A DNA stretch of 64,000 bases, from the NCBI GenBank assembly GCA_963721725.1, contig CAVRLX010000032.1:137595-201594 (forward strand). The letters run 5' to 3'. Positions 36,316-44,353 of the stretch are shown one piece after another; position 1 is the first letter of the stretch, and each line of letters opens with the position of its first letter. Origin of the DNA: RI-153 sp963721725 (GTDB taxonomy: Bacteria > Chloroflexota > Anaerolineae > Caldilineales > Caldilineaceae). The notes under the pieces were generated by a model. It saw only the letters and a list, made by a program, of their open reading frames with translations, did not search any database and was not told where the DNA came from. A program made the position numbers and the translations under genes.

Positions 36316-36339
36316 ACCGTGACAAAAACGCAACAAAGC
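36316..36339 (-). promoter_or_regulatory. Shared 24-bp upstream element, copy 1
   Basis: Identical over 24 bases to 44089-44112; it contains GTGACAAAAACGCAACAAAG on the plus strand. On the coding strand it includes TTGTCA, which could serve as a -35 with TATTAC 16 bases later. It lies upstream of LRLWR copy 1. Confidence 0.6.
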
Positions 36340-36372
36340 GGTCGAGCACAGGAATAGACGTAAAGATAGTCT

Positions 36373-36411
36373 TGAAAAAGCAGTTGCCAGATTTTAGAGA
36401 TCTGGCAACTG
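36373..36411 (-). terminator. Terminator of the FG-GAP/esterase gene
   Basis: Stem CAGTTGCCAGAT (36381-36392) / ATCTGGCAACTG (36400-36411), followed on the reverse strand by CTTTTTC, 30 bases after the 36443 stop. Confidence 0.85.
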
Positions 36412-36442
36412 GGGTACTTTATTCTGTTATGGTACAAATCCG

Positions 36443-38791
36443 TTATGGTTTTCCCCCTTTCGGGATGCGGTCGATCTTGCTGTCTAGTTCCTTTGCCTTA
36501 TTCTGAATATAGTTGGTGATAATGGCGTCCACGCCCTCTATCGTCCCGTAGAGGCAGTGACCGCCGCCTTCCCGATAGTCTGTCGTTACATTGAAACCAA
36601 GAGACTTGCGATGCTCTGCACTTTGGGCAGTCTGCTCAAACAGGAAGTCGTTTGTAGCGATAGTGAAGACAAATTCACTGCGGCTCACGACTTCTGGATT
36701 TTGGCTCAAGGCCTTGAGCTTCTCTTCGTCATGAAAAGAGGAACCGCCACAGTGAAGGTTCCAATAAGCTGGATAAGTTTCTCCTTTCAAGACCGAGAAG
36801 TTTCGATCATAGAAGACAGAGCCTCCGGAAATACTTCCGCCTATCAAGACATTCCGGCAGAGGTTATACTTGCTGTACATCTCTTCCAGCAGTGCCGCCA
36901 CAAATTCCGCATTCTCTGTGGGCTTTTCATACCAGCGGTGATAATTATCGGTACTGCGTGGTGCTTGTGGAGCTATGAAGACCCCTCCAGGCGTCTCCCC
37001 CTGAATGAACCGTTTGTATTGACCTTCATCCCCATGCAGATAGATGGAGAGATACCCGGGTTGAGAATCCACATAGCTGCTGCTCACCTCAACCAGCACA
37101 GGTTGTCCCTGGAAGATGATATCCATCTTTGTGCCAGCCGCCAGCCCGCCAGCCCCGCCTGATGGGTTACAGGTAAGCTTCACCGGAGGCAAGCTATTGC
37201 GCACAGCGGGGAGGAAGGTCTTCGTAGTCGGGGGTGGGCAATCGTCGTTGCGATAGAGCCAGGTGATCGGACTACTACTTAGGCCAGCTATTAGAATATC
37301 CAGATCGCCGTCGTTGTCATAGTCTGCCCAAGAGACATCTCCCACGAAGGTGGCAGTCAGGTTATTGATGCCTGCATCTATGAAACTGGCGCCATCCTGG
37401 TTCTTATAAACCTTAACCGCCAGTGTCTTTTCTTGTGTCAGGCCGCTGATCAGAATATCCAGGTCGCCGTCGTTGTCATAGTCACCCCAGGCCGCACTGC
37501 TGGCTCGAACTCCTAGCAGAGCAATCTTGCTATCAATAAAAGAGCCGTTGTCATTGCGATAGATTTTGGTCTGGGCAACTTCTGCACTGTCCTCTCCTGT
37601 TAATAGGAGATCCAGATCGCCATCCTTGTCGTAATCTCCCCAGGCAACATGGGCGGAGAGTGCAGGCAGATTTGCATTGCTGTCAGTAAAGCTCCCATTA
37701 TTGTTGCGGTAGAGCTTGGTGAGTGGACCATTGTTTTGGCCTGAGATGACAATATCGAGGTCACCGTCGTTGTCATAGTCGCCCCAGTCTGCACTGCTGA
37801 AGCCAATACTGGGGATGTCAGCCATGCTATCCACAAAGCTGCCATTATCGTTGCGATAGATCAGGCTTTTGCCCTTTGCATTACTGCCAGCAAGCAGGAT
37901 ATCCAGATCACCATCATTGTCATAATCTCCCCAGGCCGCACTTCCAACCGTAGTTCCAACGAGTCCGGCATTGATGTTGACAAAGGTTCCATTGTCGTTG
38001 CGGTAGATATGGGCAACACGACTTTTTTCGTTGTCCTGACCTATGAGTAGAATATCCAGGTCACCATCGTTGTCATAGTCGCCCCAGTCTGCGCTGCTAT
38101 AGCCGACAGGAGTCAGATTTGTGTTGACGGCTATAAAACTGTCATCCTGGTTGCGATAGATCTGGCTCAGAGGGGCGTTTGCGGTGTCATATCCGGTAAT
38201 GAGAAGATCGAGATCCTTATCACCGTCATAATCTCCCCAGGCTACCTTGCCATCTTTCATGCCTGGAAGCCCTGTTTCAATGGCCGTAAAGCCTTCAACG
38301 CAGCGGTTGCTGCGTACCGACCCCGCAGTGAATCCCCACTGGATGGGTTTCAAAACTGCATCATCGCTGCTTTTGATGCCAGAGGTCGCCACAATCTGTA
38401 TCTGTTCACCCGTCAAAAAATCGACTGTGTCGAGACTGAGGCCAGAACTGTTAACGCTGGGGATGAATCCTAACAAGCCGCGCAGGTTACTGCGCACTGT
38501 GAACGTGCGATCATTGACCGTGCTGGTATTTAGGACCGCCGAGAAGTTCGCTGTGATGGATTGCGTGATGGCGACGCCTACCGCATTGGTCACAGGAATA
38601 TGGCTGGTGAGGGTGAAAGGTGTGGATTCTCGTGGCGCGGCGTCTATTTTCTCCTGGGCGAGAGCATGCTCATGGGTTCCCCATCCTAGCAAGGGGAGAT
38701 GCAATACCATAGTCAGGAAAATTACGATCCACAGAGGATGTCGGAACTGTTGCTTGTTTGTCTCGTCAGAATGGGTGTGTAGAGCAGACAT
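36443..38791 (-). CDS. Secreted FG-GAP/VCBS-repeat protein with C-terminal esterase-like domain
   Basis: 782 residues. Signal peptide (IVIFLTMVLHLPLLGWGTHEHALA), an SbsA-type Ig-like domain (about 55-160), about seven FG-GAP repeats each with WGDYDNDGDLDILL (integrin-like, calcium-binding), an internal TKTFLPAVRNS, then an alpha/beta-hydrolase-like domain: IYLHGDEGQY, the nucleophile elbow GGSISGGSVF, and a late GGGHCLYG His. The ATG at 38791 has GAGGA upstream. Intact, unlike its neighbours. Probably a surface esterase acting on polymer or lipid (inference). Confidence 0.8.
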   Translation of the reverse strand: MSALHTHSDETNKQQFRHPLWIVIFLTMVLHLPLLGWGTHEHALAQEKIDAAPRESTPFTLTSHIPVTNAVGVAITQSITANFSAVLNTSTVNDRTFTVRSNLRGLLGFIPSVNSSGLSLDTVDFLTGEQIQIVATSGIKSSDDAVLKPIQWGFTAGSVRSNRCVEGFTAIETGLPGMKDGKVAWGDYDGDKDLDLLITGYDTANAPLSQIYRNQDDSFIAVNTNLTPVGYSSADWGDYDNDGDLDILLIGQDNEKSRVAHIYRNDNGTFVNINAGLVGTTVGSAAWGDYDNDGDLDILLAGSNAKGKSLIYRNDNGSFVDSMADIPSIGFSSADWGDYDNDGDLDIVISGQNNGPLTKLYRNNNGSFTDSNANLPALSAHVAWGDYDKDGDLDLLLTGEDSAEVAQTKIYRNDNGSFIDSKIALLGVRASSAAWGDYDNDGDLDILISGLTQEKTLAVKVYKNQDGASFIDAGINNLTATFVGDVSWADYDNDGDLDILIAGLSSSPITWLYRNDDCPPPTTKTFLPAVRNSLPPVKLTCNPSGGAGGLAAGTKMDIIFQGQPVLVEVSSSYVDSQPGYLSIYLHGDEGQYKRFIQGETPGGVFIAPQAPRSTDNYHRWYEKPTENAEFVAALLEEMYSKYNLCRNVLIGGSISGGSVFYDRNFSVLKGETYPAYWNLHCGGSSFHDEEKLKALSQNPEVVSRSEFVFTIATNDFLFEQTAQSAEHRKSLGFNVTTDYREGGGHCLYGTIEGVDAIITNYIQNKAKELDSKIDRIPKGGKP

Positions 38792-38823
38792 AAGTATCCT
38801 CATAAGATGACCTAAAATGGATA

Positions 38824-38864
38824 GGCCGCCTGTAAGCTATGCAATCTACAGCTCACAGGCGGCC
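38824..38864 (-). terminator. Terminator of the 38894-43714 gene
   Basis: GGCCGCCTGTAAGCT / AGCTCACAGGCGGCC: 15-bp stem with one mismatch, just past the 38894 stop. Confidence 0.7.
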
Positions 38865-38893
38865 CAGTTCATGCTTTTGCGCTTCCTGGCGAC

Positions 38894-39232
38894 TTACTTG
38901 TTGGCGAAAGGCAAGTAGATCTTGTGCTCGGTGGCTGCGGTCACTTGCACCGCATAGGGAACTGTCAACTGTTTGTTCTTCACGGCATTGGAAGAGCTAA
39001 AGGTAAGTGTCCCTTCGTAGTTGCCCTCCGCCAGACTCTTGGCATCAATGGTGAAGATGATCTCATCCGGCGTCTGACCACTGCTCTTGTTCGCCTTGAG
39101 CCAGGCAGGCAGTTTGGATGTATCCAGGCTCCAGGCGATCGCACCACCATCGCCGCCGTTGCGGACGGCTAAGGTGTATGTACGCACTTTACCGGCGTTT
39201 ACTGCCAGAGAAAATCCGCTGTCGATACGCAA
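38894..39232 (-). CDS. C-terminal segment of the giant metallopeptidase gene: BACON-like domain and YLP tail
   Basis: 112 residues: one beta-sandwich (AIAWSLDTSKLPAWLKANKSSGQTPDEIIFTI...) of the BACON type, where a proline-tryptophan-leucine strand is typical, ending HKIYLPFANK. Upstream frames at 39199-39891 (ALMQLAFEGNAISGDQRLLLTGTGTDMEDGSL) and 39596-39910 (KISVRAYAYSDDTLHYRLYSQ) belong to the same protein but are shifted by single bases. Confidence 0.6.
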   Translation of the reverse strand: MRIDSGFSLAVNAGKVRTYTLAVRNGGDGGAIAWSLDTSKLPAWLKANKSSGQTPDEIIFTIDAKSLAEGNYEGTLTFSSSNAVKNKQLTVPYAVQVTAATEHKIYLPFANK

Positions 39233-39891
39233 TTCTGGTGCTTGGTAGGGAGTGTTGCGGTAGATTTCGACTTGGGCAATGGCAGTAAGACCATTGTCTG
39301 TATCTGCCGTGTCTGATGCTTTCCCATGGCCGCCGTAGCGAATTTGCGGCCCCCCGTAGTTTCCAGGGTTTTTGTAACAATATTACTTAGCCCTTGACTG
39401 TCGACAGCCTCCAACCAGAAGACATGCCGCCCTTCGCTCAGATCGTCAGCAGCCACGTTCAACTCTTCGCCTGTGCCTAGTTTGCCATCTCGATCCGAAT
39501 ACCAGGAGAGGCTGGCTCCAGTTAATGAACCATCTTCCATATCCGTACCCGTACCCGTGAGCAACAAACGCTGATCGCCTGAGATGGCATTGCCTTCAAA
39601 GGCCAACTGCATCAAGGCCGTGGGAGCCTTGTTCGGTATACTGGACACTGCTACTGCTTTCGTACCAAGCTGTGTTGAAACCATCAGAGATAAACAGTCG
39701 CCACATCTGTCCTGTTGAGCCAGGCAATTTGGATTTATCGACCTGGATAGTGAAATCAGCTGTACCGTTGGCGGGCTGGACAGTACCCGTGGCGGCGGGC
39801 CACCAAGGGCCATTCTGCTTGTGTTGAGAGTAGAGTCGATAGTGCAATGTGTCGTCGCTGTAGGCATAAGCGCGAACAGAGATCTTCTCAC
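39199..39891 (-). CDS. Segment of the giant metallopeptidase gene: beta domains
   Basis: The useful part is about residues 75-205 (ALMQLAFEGNAISGDQRLLLTGTGTDMEDGSLTGASLSWYSDRDGKLGTGEE), a Ca-rich Ig-like domain with a following WLEAVDSQG strand. The start and end are out of frame, linking to the 39596-39910 frame upstream and the 38894 segment downstream. Not a natural gene. Confidence 0.45.
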   Translation of the reverse strand: MRRSLFALMPTATTHCTIDSTLNTSRMALGGPPPRVLSSPPTVQLISLSRSINPNCLAQQDRCGDCLSLMVSTQLGTKAVAVSSIPNKAPTALMQLAFEGNAISGDQRLLLTGTGTDMEDGSLTGASLSWYSDRDGKLGTGEELNVAADDLSEGRHVFWLEAVDSQGLSNIVTKTLETTGGRKFATAAMGKHQTRQIQTMVLLPLPKSKSTATLPTKHQNCVSTADFLWQ

Positions 39892-40104
39892 TATTGTCCG
39901 ATGCCATCACCCGGAATGGGAGGGTGCTTTCCCTTTAGCACTATAGGTACTCAAAACCGTATCCTGGTGAAGCAACACAATACGAGCAATGGTTGTATCG
40001 GCAAAGAGATGATAGGGGATCAAAAACGCTAAAGTTGGTGGAGCTCTCTGTCTTACCCACACCATGGGGCGTATACACCTCCACGTCAAAGCGTACTGTA
40101 CTTT

Positions 40105-42495
40105 CTACCTTACCATCCTTTGTTTCAAGACGCAGCGCATAATCCCCGTAGGATTAGGCGTGAAGGATTTTACGAGAAGTGCCTCAGTGCCGGTTACCTG
40201 GCCGCTGGTTGGTCCTGTCAGTATGCCGCTTACCAACGTTGCGGGTATCTCTGCGCTATCCGTTTTTACCTGTGCGACTGTATCAAATTTACCCGCAATG
40301 ATCCTATTCATCATCAGTTTGTAGGCCCAGGCAGATGGGTATGCGTAATTTCTGGGAATGCCACGATAGAGAGGATCAGGACTATCAGGAGGCAAGATCA
40401 CGATTTTGTCTTTGTTGTAATTCTCACATATAGAAGCAGGCGCATCCACAAATGGACATACATCATAGAATTTGCGGATGGCGTAATAGGTGCGTGGATC
40501 GGCTGCATCGGTGTGTTCGCTGATTTGTCCGGCGTGTACATAGTCGGGTACATCGTTGTAACCCTTTTCACCTGACCCACCACTGTCAACATGAGGAATT
40601 CCATAGCTTTTCCCAGGCATGTTGAACGCATGCTCTATCTCGTGTGGAATCGTCCAGAAATCTTTTTCGTAATGGACAAAATCATAACCACCAGACTGAG
40701 CTACGCCCCCCCCAAATCCAGGGAAGACCGCCACATGAAAAACCTTCGCATTGGCCCGCAGTTCGTTCAGCCTCTCGAAGAGAGGAGCCGAATAGCTCAC
40801 GCTCATCTTAGCATCCATAGATAGCATCTGCACTGCACCCACATCTTGAAGTGCTGCTGTGGGCATATAATCAAGCATAGCCTTGCGTATCATGGCAACT
40901 TGTGCATCTGTTGCGGTTCCGGTCGGGTGCGAGCCTTTATAAAACTGAACGGGCACAGCAGGCACAGTTATCAACGGCAAGGCAATTGCGCCGTCCTTGA
41001 TACTATCTTTGTCCGAAAGCACCTCATCACATTCGATGGTGCCGCCGCTATTGGGGCGAATCTGCAGGGTGAGGCTGTTGCCCGCAACCCACTCTGGGGG
41101 TAACTCGAAAAAGAGGCTATCGCTCAGTTCTGCACGACTGGGATTGGTCTTCACAGTGATATGGGAGGGCACAATCGTCCCCAGGCCCGATACCACCTCT
41201 TTAACGCCCGTTGCGTTGGGGTTGAAGAGTCGAGCACTGAAGTTCTCCACGGGGTTACCAGTGTTGCTCCGTACGTGTGCCCGCACAAACGTAAATCGTC
41301 CTGAAACCAGTGGCATTTCGTTGTTAAGGTTCTGGATACCCTGGGTGACTTCTAGTGCCGTTAGTCGTACCGTTCCCTGGTCATTGCACGATTGATTGCT
41401 GGCTGGCGGTGCTGAAACTGAAGCTGCATCAATGTTGGCAATCACATCCACTGTAAGGACGCGGTTGTTCTGATCGGCGATTGTAACCTGGGCACTTTGT
41501 TGCCCAGTGATGTTGCGGCTCTTAAAGTAGTCCAGGTTGACGGTTACCGATAATTGGGGATTTGTATCAGTGGCCCCTTTTCCGGGAGCAAGAATAACCC
41601 ATCCTGGTTGATCGGTGGTGGCATTCCACTTGAGAACGCCGCCTGTACTTTCGATCTGCAATGAGGCAGATGGATTTGTTCCGCCGAGTCGGGCTGAGAA
41701 AGAGAGGCGGCTGCGGTTTACCTTGAGTACGGGCTGGGGCGCATCAGGTTCACTGCCCGGATTTTGTACAGTGCCATCACAAGAACCACCCAGCGTGATG
41801 TATACGGGAATCGTATACGTACGTAGGTTTGTGGTAAGTGTCAGGTTTTTTACGTTGGTTCCCTTCGATAGTCCCGAGTTGTAGGGGCGAAACGTGATAA
41901 CAGAAGTATACCCTTGTGCTGTGAATGATCCTCGTTCCCTATAGGTGACTGGAAAGCCAAACTTGTATGACGTCCATTCCTCCGTAGACGTGTCCTGGAT
42001 TGTGATACTTTGATCTTTGAAGATGTCCCACCCCGAGGTTGCTGTGCTACAAAATGAGAGTAGACCAGGACTGTAGGGCAAATTGGGGGCCATAACTTCA
42101 ATCGTGAAGGCTGCAAGTTCTGCTAGGCTTTGTGTACCCTGGTTATCCCGTGCACGAATAACAATCGGATTGGTAACTCCAGCATCGGCCTGACCTGGAG
42201 TACCCTGTAAAATGCCCGTCTGTGCATCAAACGTAGCCCAGGTTGGCTTGTTTTCGATCTCATAGGCAATAGGATTGCCGTCTGGATCAGTAGCTGTAGC
42301 TGCAAAATAGTAAAGTTCGCCAACCTTGGCCTTTAAGGGTGGTTGTATGGAACCGAAGACGGGCGGGCGGTTAATGGCAGCTTCACTCGCCACGACCTTG
42401 ATTGAAAAGACTGGAAGGCTGCTGCTGTCCTTTCCATCGCTGACGCTGATAACAATGTTGCTGCTTGTTCCAGCTTCTGTTGGTTTGCCGCTCAA
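40105..42495 (-). CDS. Main segment of the giant gene: Ig-like domains and HExxH metallopeptidase
   Basis: 796 residues. Two cadherin/putative-Ig domains (PPVFGSIQPPLKAKVGELYYFAATATDPDGNPI), a BACON-like domain (LSFSARLGGTNPSASLQIESTGG), then a roughly 350-residue domain beginning VRLTALEVTQGIQNLNNEMPLVSGRFTFVRAHV with FWTIPHEIEHAFNMPGKSYGIPH. The HExxH plus a later His resembles metzincin-type zinc peptidases, with Asn in place of the usual Gly. A secreted peptidase is likely. The frame breaks near both ends. Confidence 0.68.
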   Translation of the reverse strand: MSGKPTEAGTSSNIVISVSDGKDSSSLPVFSIKVVASEAAINRPPVFGSIQPPLKAKVGELYYFAATATDPDGNPIAYEIENKPTWATFDAQTGILQGTPGQADAGVTNPIVIRARDNQGTQSLAELAAFTIEVMAPNLPYSPGLLSFCSTATSGWDIFKDQSITIQDTSTEEWTSYKFGFPVTYRERGSFTAQGYTSVITFRPYNSGLSKGTNVKNLTLTTNLRTYTIPVYITLGGSCDGTVQNPGSEPDAPQPVLKVNRSRLSFSARLGGTNPSASLQIESTGGVLKWNATTDQPGWVILAPGKGATDTNPQLSVTVNLDYFKSRNITGQQSAQVTIADQNNRVLTVDVIANIDAASVSAPPASNQSCNDQGTVRLTALEVTQGIQNLNNEMPLVSGRFTFVRAHVRSNTGNPVENFSARLFNPNATGVKEVVSGLGTIVPSHITVKTNPSRAELSDSLFFELPPEWVAGNSLTLQIRPNSGGTIECDEVLSDKDSIKDGAIALPLITVPAVPVQFYKGSHPTGTATDAQVAMIRKAMLDYMPTAALQDVGAVQMLSMDAKMSVSYSAPLFERLNELRANAKVFHVAVFPGFGGGVAQSGGYDFVHYEKDFWTIPHEIEHAFNMPGKSYGIPHVDSGGSGEKGYNDVPDYVHAGQISEHTDAADPRTYYAIRKFYDVCPFVDAPASICENYNKDKIVILPPDSPDPLYRGIPRNYAYPSAWAYKLMMNRIIAGKFDTVAQVKTDSAEIPATLVSGILTGPTSGQVTGTEALLVKSFTPNPTGIMRCVLKQRMVR

Positions 42496-42698
42496 TGACC
42501 CGTCTGGGGATCAAATGTAGCCCAGGCTGGTTTATTGCCAATACTAAAGACGAGTGAGCCCAAATCTGTGAGATCAGCATCGGTGGCATCGGCATCAAAG
42601 CTGTATAGTTCTCCTACTACACCTTGTGTCTTGGGAACCCCATAGATGAAGGGCGGGGCATTTTTCTGTTGTGTGGGTGTACTGGTAGGTGTATTGCT

Positions 42699-42765
42699 TG
42701 CTGTGGCTGTTGGCGTTGGTGAGTTTGTGGCTGTTGGCGTTGGTGAGTTTGGTTGCTGTTGGCGT
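42699..42765. repeat. 24-bp tandem repeat in a Thr/Pro linker
   Basis: GTGGCTGTTGGCGTTGGTGA with GTTT, about 2.5 copies, coding Thr-Pro-Thr-Ala-Thr-Asn-Ser on the minus strand. The frame of the giant gene changes close by. Confidence 0.7.
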
Positions 42766-43000
42766 AGCCGTGTTTGCCTTCTCTTTTAAGGAAACAGATC
42801 TAAACTTTGTTTCCCCAGCGATAATGGTAACCGTCTCTTCATTGGACTCATATCCATGTGCCGTTACCCGGAAAGTGTATGTGCCAGCCCCTACATTCTG
42901 GATTTGATAATTACCTTGGGAACTGCTAAACGTAGTTGTGATGACGTTGGGGTTCGACTGTAATATGAGGGAAACTTGCGCGTCGGCAATAGGGAAGGCG

Positions 43001-43714
43001 CTAAGAGTAGTAACTTCTCCTTGGATTGCCCCTGGACTGTTTGAAGGGGCGCGCTGTCATTGTTACATTTTTCTGGAGAGTCTCCCCAGCTACAATGGTG
43101 ACCGTCTCTTCATGGGTCTTGAAGTTGGGTGCCGTTACCCGGAATGTATATGTGCCGGCTGCTACATTTTGAATCTTATATCCCTGATAGCTATTAGTCG
43201 TTGTGATGACGTTTGAGTTTGCTTGCGAGATGAGCGCAACCTCAGCCGTAGTTATAGGCATTGAGTTTTCGGGACTTAGAATGTATCCCTCAATCGAGCC
43301 AACTGCAGACGCCTTTTGCACCTGCACATCTATACGCTTTGTCACGCCAGCCTCAATCGTAACAGTCTGTTCATAGCTCTGAAAATTAGAGTCAGGATCA
43401 AGTACCTGTAGCGTATAGGTGTCGGTCGGGACATTTTCAAATAAGTAGTGCCCATCGGATGAGGAGCTAGAGGTTAGGTATTTGATAGTTGGATTTGACT
43501 GTAGAATCAGGTTAACATTTGCAGATGCGAAACTCCCGCTGTCGGCATAAGTAATGATTCCTTCTACCGAGCCTGTATTAGATTCTGCTGCTACGGCTGT
43601 ACTTATCGATAGTGAAGACCAGATAAACCAGCCCAGTGCTGCGAAGATTAGCAACAAGGCTCCAAAGTACGAAATAAGCTTTCTTTTCCCCCAAATGCTC
43701 ATATCCTGTTTCAC
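43001..43714 (-). CDS. N-terminal segment of the giant gene: signal anchor and carboxypeptidase-regulatory-like domains
   Basis: 237 residues. Signal peptide or anchor (LISYFGALLLIFAALGWFIWSS), then two CarboxypepD_reg-like domains (VEGIITYADSGSFASANVNLILQ and IEGYILSPENSMPITTAEVALISQ, each with a YTF/YTL...ETVTI end). A third copy continues out of frame at 42780-43000. After a Thr/Pro linker the gene continues in the 40105-42495 segment; the whole would be about 1,600 residues. Confidence 0.7.
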   Translation of the reverse strand: MKQDMSIWGKRKLISYFGALLLIFAALGWFIWSSLSISTAVAAESNTGSVEGIITYADSGSFASANVNLILQSNPTIKYLTSSSSSDGHYLFENVPTDTYTLQVLDPDSNFQSYEQTVTIEAGVTKRIDVQVQKASAVGSIEGYILSPENSMPITTAEVALISQANSNVITTTNSYQGYKIQNVAAGTYTFRVTAPNFKTHEETVTIVAGETLQKNVTMTARPFKQSRGNPRRSYYS

Positions 43715-43839
43715 TTTCTTATGGACTATAGATGCTTTATGAACAAAAAAGCTGATGAAACTATGGTTTTGTTTGTGGAAAACTCATTTGTTGTCTACAT
43801 CTTTTTCCTCCTGACCTTGTGAATCACCTTGCCCTTTGC

Positions 43840-44031
43840 TCATGTGCCTAGTGTCAGCAGAATAGATTCCTCTTTCAGACCCATCACAGCTAGCAGATAG
43901 AACGACAATGCAGGGGGATTGGTGAAAGTCTCGACCTCGCCTGTCAGCGTATTTTGCAGTGCCAGCCGCCAGGGCACACCGGCATGATTACGCCACAACC
44001 GCAGCAGGTATGAGTGATAGTGGTGTGACAT
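43840..44031 (-). CDS. Small LRLWR-signature protein, copy 2
   Basis: 63 residues, paralogous to the 35881 gene: MSHHYHSYLLRLWRNHAGVP, WRLALQNTLTG, ETF..PPALSFYLLAVM. The C-terminal acidic tail of copy 1 is replaced by a short GLKEESILLTLGT. AAAGG lies 8 bases before the ATG, and the shared 24-bp element is about 60 bases upstream. Divergent from the BTAD regulator at 44354. Probably cytoplasmic; function unknown. Confidence 0.7.
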   Translation of the reverse strand: MSHHYHSYLLRLWRNHAGVPWRLALQNTLTGEVETFTNPPALSFYLLAVMGLKEESILLTLGT

Positions 44032-44088
44032 GGCTGAGCCTTTCGTGTGCGCTTCGGAAAATAAACAATGGTGCTACAGTACCAAGCC

Positions 44089-44112
44089 ACCGTGACAAAA
44101 ACGCAACAAAGC
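44089..44112 (-). promoter_or_regulatory. Shared 24-bp upstream element, copy 2
   Basis: Identical to 36316-36339. It lies between LRLWR copy 2 and the divergent BTAD-STAND-WD40 gene, so it could be the regulator's binding site (inference). Confidence 0.6.
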
Positions 44113-44244
44113 TGTAACTTCTCTCTTAACCTCTCCTGAAGATTTGCATTTTGGCGATAAACCTTTAATATTCGTATTCCCCCGACTGTGCGGAATCTGC
44201 TGGCTCCGTACATGGTTTGTGTTCCTTTCCGATCACATCATCGC

Positions 44245-44250
44245 TATAAT
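44245..44250 (+). promoter_or_regulatory. Putative -10 of the first BTAD regulator
   Basis: TATAAT about 105 bases before the ATG at 44354; no clear -35 at standard spacing, as often seen for activator-dependent promoters. Confidence 0.45.
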
Positions 44251-44353
44251 CTGCGTCCTGTTGCACGGATGTGTAACAGCCGTGGATGATCTCGCAGTAT
44301 CCTCAGGTCAGCTACGGTCACGGCGCAGATCCTTCATCACGCTATGAGGATCT

